Source: Ecdyonurus torrentis (taxonomy: Eukaryota; Arthropoda; Insecta; Ephemeroptera; Heptageniidae). From it: 64,000 nt of DNA. The notes under the pieces were generated by a model. It did not search any database and had not been told where the DNA came from. It saw only the letters and a program-made list of their open reading frames with translations. The translations under genes and the position numbers were made by a program. This document shows positions 27,201 to 39,058 of the stretch, piece after piece. Location: positions 38,739,851 through 38,803,850 of the forward strand of contig OX439130.1 in assembly GCA_949318235.1 (NCBI GenBank). The letters run 5' to 3'. Numbering within the stretch: the first letter of the stretch is position 1; each line of letters starts with the position of its first letter.

Positions 27201-27530
27201 GGTGGGGTGGGGATTTAATAGTCTAATTATTATAATTTTAATTTAATTTAAACTAATGAATTCAAGTGGTGCTGGTGACCCAAACATTTCATAATTAATT
27301 TGAAAAAAATTTAAATAATTATTTGAAAGTTTGTAAAATTTATGGTGTTATTATTGCTAACTTACAGCCTGGCAACACAAATAAAAACTTCAGATTTTCT
27401 TTCTTTCTTTCAGCAAATCATGTATCACGTTTCACCAGAGGAGTACATCTTGGCTACTATCAATTTATATTTGGACATCATCAATCTTTTCCTCCACATT
27501 TTAAGAGCTCTACAGGCAACTCGTCGTTGA
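18277..27530 (+). CDS. TMBIM4: TMBIM4 / Lifeguard-4-like Bax inhibitor-1 family membrane protein, 6 exons
   Basis: Exons are 18277-18397, 23236-23344, 23420-23525, 24173-24324, 26796-26928 and 27414-27530. They join in frame to 245 codons, the usual family length. The short acidic N-terminus is followed by [18 protein letters not shown], several hydrophobic helices, [35 protein letters not shown] and the signature C-terminus with IIFDTQ, then [20 protein letters not shown]. These are hallmarks of the BI-1/TMBIM fold, whose conserved aspartates form a pH-sensing calcium-leak site. The Asp in IIFDTQ and that in NLYLDI are present. Family members sit in Golgi and ER membranes and dampen apoptosis by lowering stored calcium. 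Intron 1 is 4.8 kb and carries three nested transposons. A possible polyadenylation signal is AATAAA at 27917. Confidence 0.93.
20094..21210. mobile_element. hAT-like element with GGATCC-rich subterminal repeats (middle level)
   Basis: The ends are CAGGGACTGGAT and ATCCAGTCCCTG, with the 8-bp duplication ATTGAAAT at 20086-20093 and 21211-21218. Both subterminal regions (20100-20270 and 20970-21205) are tandem arrays of GGATCCGGATCCGGGATCC-type units separated by AAAAATAAG spacers. They may be clustered transposase-binding sites. It sits inside 18922-21419 and holds another fold-back. Confidence 0.9.
20570..20850. mobile_element. Fold-back MITE (innermost level)
   Basis: Long arms begin AGATGCTATTTTGGGGGTAG and end with the complement. 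Inner words TGTCAAAATATTGCGCT and AGCGCAATATTTTGACA are also inverted. It interrupts the AT-rich centre of the GGATCC element, so it is the youngest of the three layers. Confidence 0.8.
21602..21845 (+). mobile_element. TIR element CTAGTTATCGGC (copy 1)
   Basis: The termini CTAGTTATCGGCAG and CTGCCGATAACTAG are inverted. A second copy lies at 51988-52221 in opposite orientation, with the same internal order (TTTTTACGGCGAAAGTG, then TAAAACTCTTT, then CCGAGATAAATAGGGGTGCC). No coding capacity. Confidence 0.75.
22588..23160. mobile_element. 0.55-kb palindromic element (copy 2 of the CCCAGGCCGAAAT family)
   Basis: The arms are nearly identical and meet near 22850 at a short GGCGCGACTC loop. Outer parts match 10558-10955 (GATAGAAACACATA, GGGGAATGGGAGATA, CCCAGGCCGAAAT), while the inner 200 bp is unrelated. 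It ends 75 bp before TMBIM4 exon 2. Confidence 0.8.
24532..25821. mobile_element. Mariner-like element with internal fold-back
   Basis: The TIRs begin CGAGGGTGGGATGGAAAGTT, flanked by TA at 24530-24531 and 25822-25823. The CGAGGG...AAAGT pattern is typical of mariner ends. Inside, segments at about 24690-25085 and 25110-25470 are inverted copies of each other. No intact transposase frame remains. It lies in TMBIM4 intron 4. Confidence 0.8.
25891..26064. mobile_element. Short hAT-like MITE
   Basis: The right end GCCAGTCCGACCCTG pairs with a diverged left end CGGGCTCAGACTGGC. An exact 8-bp duplication GAGGGAGA occurs at 25883-25890 and 26065-26072. It includes a poly-C run. It is separated from the mariner-like element by about 70 bp. 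Confidence 0.8.
26142..26232. repeat. Small fold-back
   Basis: TGACGTATAAATTCACATAA and TTATGTGAACTTACACGTCA are inverted with a loop of about 50 bases. A short MITE is likely. Confidence 0.45.
26515..26775. mobile_element. PLE-tail inverted dimer (short), abutting TMBIM4 exon 5
   Basis: AAACCAGCAAGGACCTTACT and its counterpart ATAAGGCCCTTGCTATTTTC lie in opposite orientation around an A/T-rich loop. The outer AAACCATTGCAGTTAG is shared with other family members. The right edge is about 20 bp from the acceptor of exon 5 (26796). Confidence 0.65.
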
Positions 27531-28650
27531 ACCCAAAATGCATTTTATGGTAAATCTAGTATTTTTGTATACATAATAAGTTGTTGTTATTATTTAGATT
27601 TTATTATTACTGTATCTTTTACAAGTGCTTTGACAAAGATAGTTTTTATCAAATATTATATCTTTTGCAGGTTCTATCTTTTATATAGGAAATCAAAGTT
27701 TTAATTACTATTATTTTATTATTCATGCACCCTGGTTTTTGGAGTATATAAGGTATATATTATTTAGTTTACTTACCACACTGATTTTCATTAGTGTGGA
27801 TATCAAATATATTTTTGTCATGCTCATGATATACAGTATTGAGTTTCATAAATGTACATTTTGTATCAAGTTTATACTAATAATGTGTGAGTGTGTGATG
27901 ATAGAGAGCTTACAAAAATAAACATAAACCATCCATGTTTTATGTTTTTGTAAGTGTTGCAAAATTAAAAAGAACTTATGCTGTGCAAATCTTCACCATA
28001 TATACTTGACAATATAACTTGTTCATCAATTAACCATATAATTTTATTAATTTTAAGTTATTTATTAAATTTGCACAACTCTTATATCACCCAAACCAAT
28101 TCGACACTAAACAATTGCACATTCATTATATAATATATGCATGTGTAAATAATTTGTAAAACCTGCAAAAAAAAAAAAAAAAAAAAAAGAAAAAAGGTCA
28201 ATGCATAATTTCAGTAATTTTGTAATCAAGGATAGAAAAGTAGTTTTGTATAATTTTACTTTCCTTTGCTTGGCAGCCAATTATATTATCCATGAATAGT
28301 AACAAACCTTTACTTTTTTTTTTTTTTTTTTTTTTTAATTTAGCTACTACATAAAGTTAATTTATATTTGTAAATTTTAAGAGAAACCATCAAATACTGA
28401 AAATATTGTAAATAATAAATTTTATGTTCATACCATGGATGAAAAAAAACAACATGCGATATATTAGAAACACATCATTATAATAAACTACTAGATTTTT
28501 TTAAACATCATACCAAAAAATTGGATGTGATATGTGATACTGTGGCTATTTTATTATTCTATAATAGCTTACTTGTTACAATTTGATGTTGTTGCGAACA
28601 GTATGAGTATCTTCTTCTTCTTTTTTTTTCTTTTTTTTTTTTTTTCTTTT
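27531..28650. other. TMBIM4 3' flank and intergenic DNA
   Basis: This likely contains the TMBIM4 3' UTR up to about 27940. Beyond that is AT-rich sequence with A and T homopolymers, and I see no gene. Confidence 0.45.
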
Positions 28651-28651
28651 T

Positions 28652-28764
28652 TGTTACGCTAAGCAAAATGTCTATCTTGTTACTTCTCACTTGTAGCAAA
28701 ATATGTAAGTCGAGCGCCATCTACATAGCATTCGGAAACGAGATAGACATTTTGCTTAGCGTGG
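28652..28764. repeat. Small fold-back MITE
   Basis: ACGCTAAGCAAAATGTCTAT and ATAGACATTTTGCTTAGCGT are perfect inverted arms around a 70-bp loop. It is flanked by T-rich DNA on the left and an A/AAT-rich tract on the right. Confidence 0.7.
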
Positions 28765-29243
28765 CAAAAAATAAAATAAAAATAAAAAAAATAAAAAAAT
28801 AAATAAAAATAAATAAAAAAATAATAATAACAAAAAAAATAAAAATAATAATAATAATAAAAATAAATGAATAAAACAAGATACACACACATATTGTTTG
28901 CAACAACTTCAAATTGCATTTTATGCATAGTAAATCATTTCTATGTATTGTTTTTCTATTAAAAGATTTATTTTCTTTTTCCTTTTATTTCTTATAATTT
29001 ACCTTTTATATTGTTGTTTGCATGTACATACTCTGCCATAGAAAATTTTATTTTTCCTTTACTTTAAGATAATCAAGTAAAATTTTATATGACAGAGTGT
29101 TTACATAATATAAATAAAAATAAAATAAAAATTTAAAAAGCACTATAACAATTTAAATTTAATCTTTTATTGCTTTATACCCTAACAAGTGAGACAATAT
29201 ATCAATATGAGACACTATGAGGTTATCTTAAAATGCTTTACTA

Positions 29244-29455
29244 AAGTATTGTTCACACATAACGTAAAAGTAACGTGCGTCAACACCCATCAATGGATAA
29301 ACCAAGTTGGAACAATGTAATTAAATTGGAGCCGTTCACATGTAATTTTCAAAGAACACTGTGAACAGCTCCATTTGTTTACATTGTTTCAACTTTGTTT
29401 ACCTGTTGACATGCATTGATGCACGTAGCTTTCACATTACATGTGAACAACACTT
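29244..29455. mobile_element. Fold-back MITE
   Basis: The left arm (TTGTTCACACATAACG, ACGTGCGTCAACA, TTGGAACAATGTAA) and right arm (TTACATTGTTTCAAC, GCATTGATGCACGT, ACATGTGAACAA) are inverted with moderate divergence. Confidence 0.6.
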
Positions 29456-29984
29456 AATAAATTGTACAGAAAACAAAATCAAGGACCAAAACTTAAATGC
29501 CATTTTTATCAAAATAAATGTCATTAAGTTTTTTGCTACCATCACTTTGAACCTATTTGGCACACACATTGACATCTTATTGACATTTATTTTATTTACG
29601 CCTAAAAAGCGGAAAAAGAAGTTCCAAAAAAGTAAACCACATGCTGTTAGGCTCAGGCCTATAGCATGCTGCTGGCACGAAATTTTCTCCCACTTTCACC
29701 GTCACTTAATATCCGCTTTGGGCACTTCCTTTTCCTGTTTTTATAGGTGTACATAAAATGTGAATGATGCTGTGAGACGTGTGAACAAAATTCAAATTCA
29801 GGAAGAAATAAATTTTAAAAGATTGTGGAATGCCGCATTTTTTTCCGTACTAATGATAGCATTGATACATGGTTTAAATAGTACCTATATATTTACCTCT
29901 ATCATTTTAAACTTATGTTTGTGCAGTTTTTAATTTTTAACCTATATTACCTAGCAAAGTTGCAACTTAGTTCTTCTGAATAGA

Positions 29985-30096
29985 GATGTCGTTGTAGAGT
30001 TTTTTTGCCATGCGACTACGAGCTCTATGAAAAGAACAGGTAAGATTCAAGGTCGCATCACAAAAAAAAAAAAAAAAAAAAAAAAAACGACATCTT
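29985..30096. repeat. Small fold-back around a poly-A tract
   Basis: GATGTCGTT and AACGACATC mark the ends, with inner words GCGACTACGAG and GGTCGCATC. The right arm is interrupted by a 27-base A run. Confidence 0.45.
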
Positions 30097-32093
30097 CTAT
30101 TTGGAAGACCTGAAATATTAATACATAAACTTATCATGATCTAGAACCTTAGTACATACTGTATTTTATAATTATATAATTACCTATTTATGGTACATTA
30201 TTGTAGATATTAGATGGAAAAATGAAGCAATAAAAAGAACTACATGTATTGCTATGTATGAGATTATTTATTTTCAGTGGTTTGCAGCACAGGTTGTAAA
30301 AAGTTAATCTTTATTGTTTTACACTTTGCTTTGAGATCAGAAAATTACAATTACCGTATTTTGTTCGTATTCAAAACATTACCGTTTTAGAAATAGTACA
30401 AATAAAAACAGTTAGTATTTTTACAATATTCTGTTGCAATATCTCCCAAGCATTAAAAATAAAATGCAGTAAAATAATGATATGAAAAAAAAAAAAAAAA
30501 AAAAAAAAAAAAGAAAAAGGAACATAATAAACATCAGTCTTAAATTTGTAAATGTAAACAAAACAAAAAAGGAACCCAGTCTTCCAAAAGCAATAAACTC
30601 TTGATGTTAATGTGTATAGATCTCAGACTTTTAAAATTATCAAAATGGCAATTTCTTACCCTTGTGATTTCACACTACACACAATATGCATATATAGGCC
30701 TATATATTTCACAATATAGGTTTAGTAATAGTAACCATAAAAATACATAAAATGTGATACAGTAATCAAAATTTTACACCAAAATAAAATTGTAATAAAA
30801 ATAATAATAATAAGTTGATTGTTGTTCATTAAAACAGTCTCTTTAAATTTGTTATAAAATACAGTGTAGGAGTTTTATAAAATGACATAAAAATGTGCTA
30901 AAAATGCATTAAGAAATTGGTAGGTACTTGGTGTTGAGATAAATTTCAGATACATGAGGAAAAAGGTATATTCACAGATAAAAACAAACCCACACAAAAG
31001 AAAACAGCAACTGATTTACTTTAAGTAATGTATGTTCATGGCACACAAATTCAAATTATCTAGCACATTTTGCACTTCTGAATTCTGCATCTTAATCACT
31101 TTGATGTACAGAATTTGTTGGTTTTATATCATTTACTGTTTCACTATAATTCAAAAATAATCAAGTTGGTCTATGTAGCTGTCCTAAGTTTCAAATTCAA
31201 TGTGACAAAATTCTCAACTATGTGCAACTACCACTATATATACTTTTTTTTCTTTACTTACTTAAAGGCAAAATTGCTAAGTTCTAACTACTCAAACACT
31301 TCAATATTGTTATTTTTAAAGTCTAACTAAGTATGCATGCAATATGAATATTTAATTATAGCTCTGTCAAAATACATACCAAAAATATATTCAAAAATTA
31401 TTTGTTTAGTTTACAAATTGTTACTGCATTACAATTTTCAATTGATTTTTCAATAAATATAGTTATCATTTATTTTTTCCGTTACCTAAAAATGTAAACA
31501 TAGCGAAGAAAATAACTCAGCCTTACTTAATTGTCGTTAACATAATTATGATTATTTTTTCAACTCGTAAAATTTAAATACCACACAAATTATATGAATA
31601 ATTACCAAGTAGAACTTAAAGTACAGATTGTTAGCACTGTAGCACAGAGAGGGGACAGCTTATTTGAAAATATAATGAGATGAATAGTCTAGACACAAAT
31701 CTTAATTATTACAAATATCTACATCTACATTGTTTAAAATACATGGCAGTACTTTGAAAACATTTAGCATTGCAGTAGCAGTTTCCCAGTTTAGGCCTAA
31801 ATACATAATATTGAGTTTTGACTACTTTTTACACTTATTAGAGCATTGATAACTAATTCATGTACATAGTACTATAGATTACAAATTCATTTTAATTTAA
31901 GCATTTTTTCCCTTCAAATACAGTTAACTCTTAATTCATCATAACATTTAATCGTTGAATGGACATTTTCTTGGTCCCTTTGATTTTACAAAATTAAGAA
32001 GTTATACTGTATGAACGATTGGATTTTTTTTTTCAGCAAATACACACACAAATATATTTTAAAAATAGTTAAATACAATTTACGGCATGATAC
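30097..32093. other. Intergenic AT-rich DNA without recognised features
   Basis: Two kilobases between convergent genes TMBIM4 and SLC27A. I see poly-A (30484-30512), AAT repeats near 30795, and no exon, RNA or bounded repeat. Confidence 0.45.
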
Positions 32094-32095
32094 TT

Positions 32096-32408
32096 AAAGG
32101 TGTAGAACACCTTGAACAAAAATCATGTCTAATATCCTAACATACCTAAATATCAATGTTAATTTGGCCGGAGTCATTGATTTCTAATTTATTTTCCATT
32201 TACAAAACAGCAGCTGCGGGTTCATGACGTCACAGCTCGCCTGTTTTCTCGCGCTTGGACTAGTGAGCTGTGACGTCACAAACCCGCAGCTGCCATTTTG
32301 TGAATGGAAAATAAATTAGAAATCAATGACTGTGGCCAAATCAATGTTGATATTTAGGTATGTTAGGATATTAGACATGATTTTTGTTCAAGGTGTTCTA
32401 CGCCTTTA
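32096..32408. mobile_element. TTAA-flanked fold-back MITE (copy 2)
   Basis: The termini are TTAAAGGTGTAGAACACCTT and AAGGTGTTCTACGCCTTTAA. The arms match 9861-10178 and 45304-45656, and the core is GC-rich with GTGACGTCAC-like sequence. Confidence 0.85.
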
Positions 32409-32853
32409 ATAATGTTGTTTATAAACTCTGTTCCGTCTGTTCTCTTGCTCCAAAAATCGCGCTTGCTTCATTTAAAAAGCATTACGTGATTGTCATTTTT
32501 TTAGAGCACACACACACAAAGCGTTTACAGACATCATTCTTTTGTTTTACTCTAATGAAATATCAATTCCATCTCAAAACTGAAGGCAAAACTCTGAAGT
32601 AAAAAAAAAGTATGACATATGGTTGAAAAAAATTGTGAAGTTGCAATGACACAAATAAACAAAATGGCATTGTATAAAGTACTACACTAGAAAAAAAAAA
32701 TATAAAAAATCTCATTTAAGGACTTCTGGTTCACAAAATTTACCCTTTAAAAAAATTGAGCTTCTAATAAAATATGCTAGAATGGAATAGACTCAACACA
32801 ACTTAAGAGAAGTAGGCCCAGATTTATTGATTCTTGATGACACACAGTCAGCT

Positions 32854-35800
32854 CTAGATTTTGATGTAGCCTTCCAGAATAGTTAAATATATTTCCTTGG
32901 TTAATTCCTGGTACACACAATCCTTGTTGGAGCGGAAATACAGCTTGTCTTTGATCTGACTTGGATCATAGCCTTCCTTTGACAACTCTGTCTTCTTCAG
33001 CTTAAACGTACCTGAAATTAAAGCAATGATTCTCAGTGCTGTAGTATTTTGCATTTTTAATTACATTTGTATCCCTATATGTGGTTTAGGGAACAGGGCA
33101 TATTATATTCTTGCCAAGTATAATACATATACATTATTGTTCCAAACATTTTTTTTTAATTATTGCAAAGAGCAAAGCAAAAACAAGCAACACAAACCAA
33201 TTTCTTTACATAGCTCAACCTTTTGTGTAAATTTTAACTTCAACCTTTGTTTTTCTTCAACCTTAACTGATTGTAGGAGATCAGAAAATAAACTATTGTG
33301 AAAATAATGTGTAGTGAATGTTTTAAAATTGTTGAGTACAGCAAATCATATTTATATTGATCTTTTAAATATAGTTATTATAGCAATCCAATAAAAACCA
33401 TACATGATAAAAGAAACTGTCTCTGAGTTAGAGTGTAGTATAGTAACTAAAAGAGGTAGTATGGTCACCGCATTCTTCTTATGTAGGGGGTGCAGGGGAG
33501 GTGAAAACCACATTTTGTAGGCCTATGATTGGCGTAGAGAGAAAACCGCTTTTGCGGAGATGCTCGAAGTCACTTCGACAGCCAATCTTAGCGGCGGATT
33601 ACAATGTCTCAGAAAATCATTGATTAATAATATTAACCAACTCAGGAGGATATTTATAAAATTAAAAACAATAGCTGACTTATTAAGGCATGTTTTGATA
33701 TAATTTTTATGTCCTGACAATTTGTATTAGTTGCGCTATGATTTATTGAAGTGACCCCTTTTAACATGGGTTTAGATAGGACGGTGTGAAGCAAAAAACC
33801 ACTTTTGCTGAATCGACTGTACTACCTTTATAGTTACTATAGAGTGTAGTTGCATGAAGATTTCTCAGGTAAAAATCGGAGTATTCAAAATGTATTCTTT
33901 TTATATTCATTTACTACCTTTTACCTGAGAAGTGTATTGAAACTGTATTCATTTACTACCCATATGTATTCACTCGAAAAAAGCCAATAAAAATTTAGTA
34001 TTCTTTTTGTATTTATCCAGGAAAAGTATTCATTTTGTATTGATTTTGACACAAAAGAATACAATATGAATACTCGGTAGTATTCTTTTTGTATTTTTTA
34101 CCTGGATATGAATACCTTTTGAATACTCCACATTTTTGTCTGAGTTACCTGTCATCTCCAGCTGCTGTGTAATTCTGAGGAACAGAGGCTGAGCGTAGGA
34201 TGGCAGAGACTTAGCCAGAGCTTTTCCAAGAGCTGCCAGGTCTAGACTATTGTTTCTGTCAACAATTGTTGCCATACCAGCACGACCCTCATTACCTGGA
34301 ATCTGAACAAATAAAACAAATATTATGACAAATATATATAACCTCTAAGCCGATATGCTTTTGTATATTGTGATTGAAGGATGAAAGAAATGAATAAATA
34401 TATTTTGAATGACACAATAGGGCTAAAATTTATTGCTATATCAAGCTACTATGTAAAGAATATACCGGTAGGCTTATATATTTTTTATTTTGCTTTTGAG
34501 TTAGTATATGCGTATAAGGAAAAAACCATCGCGGTTAGAATTAATAAGTTTAAAAAAATATTTAGAAAATAGTTGGTAGAGATTAGAGTACGTTGAATTG
34601 AAAATTAATAAAACGCGAAAATTCTCTAATTGATATAGTAAATTGGGACTAGGATTCAAATATTCTAGCTTTAGCTAGTTAAAAAATAGACGTTAAAGGG
34701 ATGGAGGTAAAGTGTCAAAATAAAATACGATGTGCCTAGCATCTCACGTTCTCACACTACGTCAAAGACACAACATTATAAAACAGCATCAGACTTACTC
34801 TTTGCCTTAGACCGGTTTCGTCCTTTACCTAGGACTCATCAGTAAGGCTTGGCAGAGAGCTCTGTACAGCTAGAGATGGCTCACACCACATCTGCTAGCT
34901 GACTGAGCTGAGGAAGCAAGTGGCAGCCGCGTTTTTATACGCGATGCCCCCGCAGCTGCACGCGCTGATTGGTTAAAATCGCGCGCGCAAACTCGGCTTG
35001 CTATTTAAAACCTCTCATCCTCACACTGTAATATAAAATCGTGTCTAAGAGGGGTGTAAGACAGGCAGCCAGCAAGCAATATGTGTCCTCCAAAGCGCAT
35101 AATATTTATTCTATCTCTCCTACTCTATCATCTTTTTGCTTTTCCTACCCCAGTGTCAACATATAAAACGATGTAACTAGCGTGAATCACGATACTGTGC
35201 AGTCGGCGGGCGTAGTGCTCTCGCGAACTTTCTAGAGTTGGGGAACTCTGGGAAGTGAGGGAGGACACATATTGCTTGCTGGCTGCCTGTCTTACACCCC
35301 TCTTAGACACGATTTTATATTACAGTGTGAGGATGAGAGGTTTTAAATAGCAAGCTGAGTTTGCGCGCGCGATTTTAACCAATCAGCGCGTGCAGCTGCG
35401 GGGGCATCGCGTATAAAAACGCGGCTGCCACTTGCTTCCTCAGCTCAGTCAGCTAGCAGGTGTGGTGTGAGCCATCTCTAGCTGTACAGAGCTCTCTGCC
35501 AAGCCTTACTGATGAGTCCTAGGTAAAGGACGAAACCGGTCTAAGGCAAAGAGTAAGTCTGATGCTGTTTTATAATGTTGTGTCTTTGACGTAGTGTGAG
35601 AACGTGAGATGCTAGGCACATCGTATTTTATTTTGACACTTTACCTCCATCCCATTAACGTCTATTTTTTAACTAGCTAAAGCTAGAATATTTGAATCCT
35701 AGTCCCAATTTACTATATCAATTAGAGAATTTTCGCGTTTTATTAATTTTCAATTCAACGTACTCTAATCTCTACCAACTATTTTCTAAATATTTTTTGA

Positions 35801-38800
35801 GTTAGTATAGGTTGTAGAAAGATAAAACTTCATTTGTATCACTCTTTAAAATGTCAGTCAATGAAAATGATAAGGTCTTACCGCTACGCCGTACACGCAA
35901 ACATCACGTAGACCAATTGCAGCGCTGATTGCAGACTCCACCTCACATGTTGACACATTCTCTCCTTTCCATCTAAAGCATAATATACTCATCAGACGCT
36001 TAACTAGCAGTTAAACAAATAACAATAATAATAAAAACCTAAACATGTTTAAAAACAAATCACCTATCATCATAATTTAATTGTAACAAAATACTTCACA
36101 AAACAAGGAAAATATTCGTTGCCAATCTACCTTAGATTGCACTTTTGTTAAATGCATTAAATTAAAGCTAAGAGTTTAAGCAACATAAGGTATGTTTCAG
36201 ATGTTATTTTTCGTCTTTTGAGAAGAAACAATGTTTACAACGAATTAAAGACTAGAGGTTATGTATACTGTATAACTTTGGTGCTAATGTTTTAAGCCAG
36301 CGCCCATATGGTATGGTACCATAATGATCAACAAACACAGGATTGCCCGCTGATTGCTGGTGGAATATTCGCGAATAATATAATCCAGCATTAAGCCAGC
36401 ATTAACGTCAATGTTGGCTGGACATTCAGCCAGCATTAAAAGGGGTCACCTGCCGGCATTCGACAAATGCTGGCTGCCGGCATTCATGAATGCTGGCTGA
36501 TTATGGCTGATTTCGAAAAAAAAAAAATTAACCCTAATAAAAATAAAAATTAAAGCTTAAATTAACTTGTATCAAGCATATTACATCATATTATGAATAT
36601 TTCATATTTTTTGGCAATAAAAAAAAACTATAAGAAATTAGTGGCGACCTGGTATTGAACTTGGGTCCTTCGGAATCGCAAGCGGATGCTCTTACCGCTG
36701 CGCTCTTCTTCACATATATATTATACGTGAAATTCAGGTATTTTAATTTTTATGATGGAAAACCTGATTGTGCAATTTTTTTTTATTGATGGCTCAATGC
36801 TGGTGACAAATGTTGGTAGCCGGCATTCAACTAATGATGGCTCAATGCAGGTAACGAATGTTGGTATGCCGGCATTCAACAAATGACAGCCAATGCTGGC
36901 AATACAGAATTGGGTTTGACCGTTAATTAAGAATGAATTAAAATGCACTAATTTAATTTAAATTTGCTGTTTTCTTGCAAATTTTTGATTTTAGTTTATT
37001 ATTATTTTTTTTATTTTTATTTTTTTCAAAATTTAAGCAAAAATTTTTATAAGTATTTTGGTGGCTTAATCCCGGTTTGCCGGCATTCAAAACTTGCCTG
37101 CATTCATCCAGCATTGCTGCATTCAGCGGGCAATGCCGTGCTTGCTGGAGTATAAAATGAAATGAATTAACATAAACCGACCTGAAAGTATCTCCAGTGC
37201 GATCTTTGAAGTACAAATATCCTTTCTCATCCATAACCAAGATGTCTCCTGCAACACAAAAAGATTGCACATTGAAACACATTTCAAGGCCTAAATTTTT
37301 TGTAACAAACAAAACAGCTAGCAGAGACAGGCAAAAGGTCTGGAAACAACATCTCTATAAAAAAGCACAGTTCAATATCAAATTAGAAATATTTCAGTAT
37401 CTATCAAGTTTACCCTCCCCATTTCCACACAACTCCTAATAACGTATTTCTAATAAACTATTCCTATGAGGAGCTGAAAATGACTGTGTGCTATGTCTAA
37501 TCTAATATGCAAGTCAAAATTCCCTTTTTTAATGAGGCTCGCTTTCTACAGAGCAATATGAGCCACTTACATAGTTTTATTTTCGGCCTGGGTTAGAACA
37601 TTTTTTCTCCTTTGCATCCCTGTAAGTGTAAGCTCGTACTATCCCCCATTCCCAAATTTTACCTAATCTATCTAAGTAAGTGTTTTTCTATCAAATCTTT
37701 TATAATTATCAACTATCGCATAGCCAATTTTTTCCTAATATTTAGCTATTATTCAAATTAACAATGTCATCTTAATAATTAAAATATACTCAACGTTTTG
37801 CACAATGAATGCATTAGTAAAATTATTGCAGTGTCATTCATGTCATTTTCCTTACACATGCAGCCACAATGAATTTTTATTTAAATCCCTACTTATCAGT
37901 TAATAGTTCAGTTGATGAAATAAAATGGTCAATATAAAAATATAATATTACGAAAACATTTTACGCTATATTTTTCAATGAAAAAATTTAATGCCAATTT
38001 AGTTTTATACCTAATTAAAAAAATATATATATATATATATTTCACATAATATTGCTGATGCAATATATTTGTTGTCAATCCCCCCCCCCCCCCCCCCCCC
38101 ATTTTCTGCACTAAAATTTAGTCTTCAAAACACTTACCAGTAACAAAAGCTTTGTCTCCAGGGGTGAACACATTCTCTGCAATGTTCTTCTTACTTGCCT
38201 TGGAGTCAACATAGCCATGGTAATCTTGTGTAGGCTCCCCCTCCTTGATAATACCAACCAGCATGCCTGGCTCATCTGTCAAGTCAAAATACCCATTGTC
38301 ACACATTAAGGCTACTTGGTTCATACAACCCCAGGACGCAAATCATATTGGGGCTTTTATCAATCAAAACCATTGTTACACATACATATATAGTAAATGC
38401 AGATTGTAACTAACATTTAATTGGAAGTGGAACCACAACATTTATTATTTTATTTATTAAACACCAAGGTGTACTTATACATATATATTTACATTGCACT
38501 CTATACGTCTACATTTTGGCATATTGACTTAATGATAGGGTCCGAGATGGACAATGAAGTAAGTGGTACCTAGTACATAGGCCACCACATAACAAACATA
38601 CACATTTATCATTACACTCGTGATATTCTTTAATCTGACATATTACATGGTGGAAACCATGCACCGCATAACGGGTAATAACATGCCTGTCTGTACAACA
38701 TTTATTTTAAGGCAATATGTAATAGAATTTACATAATAATATTTATTAATACAATACTATATACATTATTTAAGTAATAGTAATTCTAATGGAAATATGA

Positions 38801-39007
38801 GGGGGGGGGGGGGGGGAGAATAATGATTTAATATATAATATCGTACTGATTGCAGTCAAAGGGCACAAGCTGATTGATTTTTGCATTTAGTTCAGCAGTG
38901 ACTTATACCCTTTGACCCAAATGCACAAATGGTTCAAAATGGTTTTGTCTGGATTCTTGCATAATGGGTTGGAACAGTTCCGGAACCATTTTTGAACCGT
39001 AAAAAAT

Positions 39008-39058
<51 letters not shown>

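Larger units (their letters stand above)
34510..35797. mobile_element. Hammerhead-bearing PLE-related palindrome
   Basis: Two arms of about 540 bp (34553-35094 and 35257-35797) are almost exact inverted copies around a unique centre of about 160 bp. Each arm holds a TATA box and a type I hammerhead ribozyme. Left of the palindrome 34510-34552 contains AAACCATCGCGGTTAG and AATAAGTTTAAAA, shared with the ends of the PLE-tail family. The whole is flanked by a 15-bp direct repeat TTTTGAGTTAGTATA (about 34495-34509 and 35798-35812), consistent with retrotransposition into SLC27A intron 10. No protein is encoded. Confidence 0.8.

Noticed and set aside
29361..29756. 131-codon frame in the TMBIM4-SLC27A intergenic region
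   Set aside because: It begins inside a fold-back MITE arm, has low-complexity lysine runs and no family resemblance.
36640..36712. Functional tRNA gene
   Set aside because: A- and B-box-like words are present, but acceptor and anticodon stems do not pair. Kept only as a low-confidence tRNA-like fragment.
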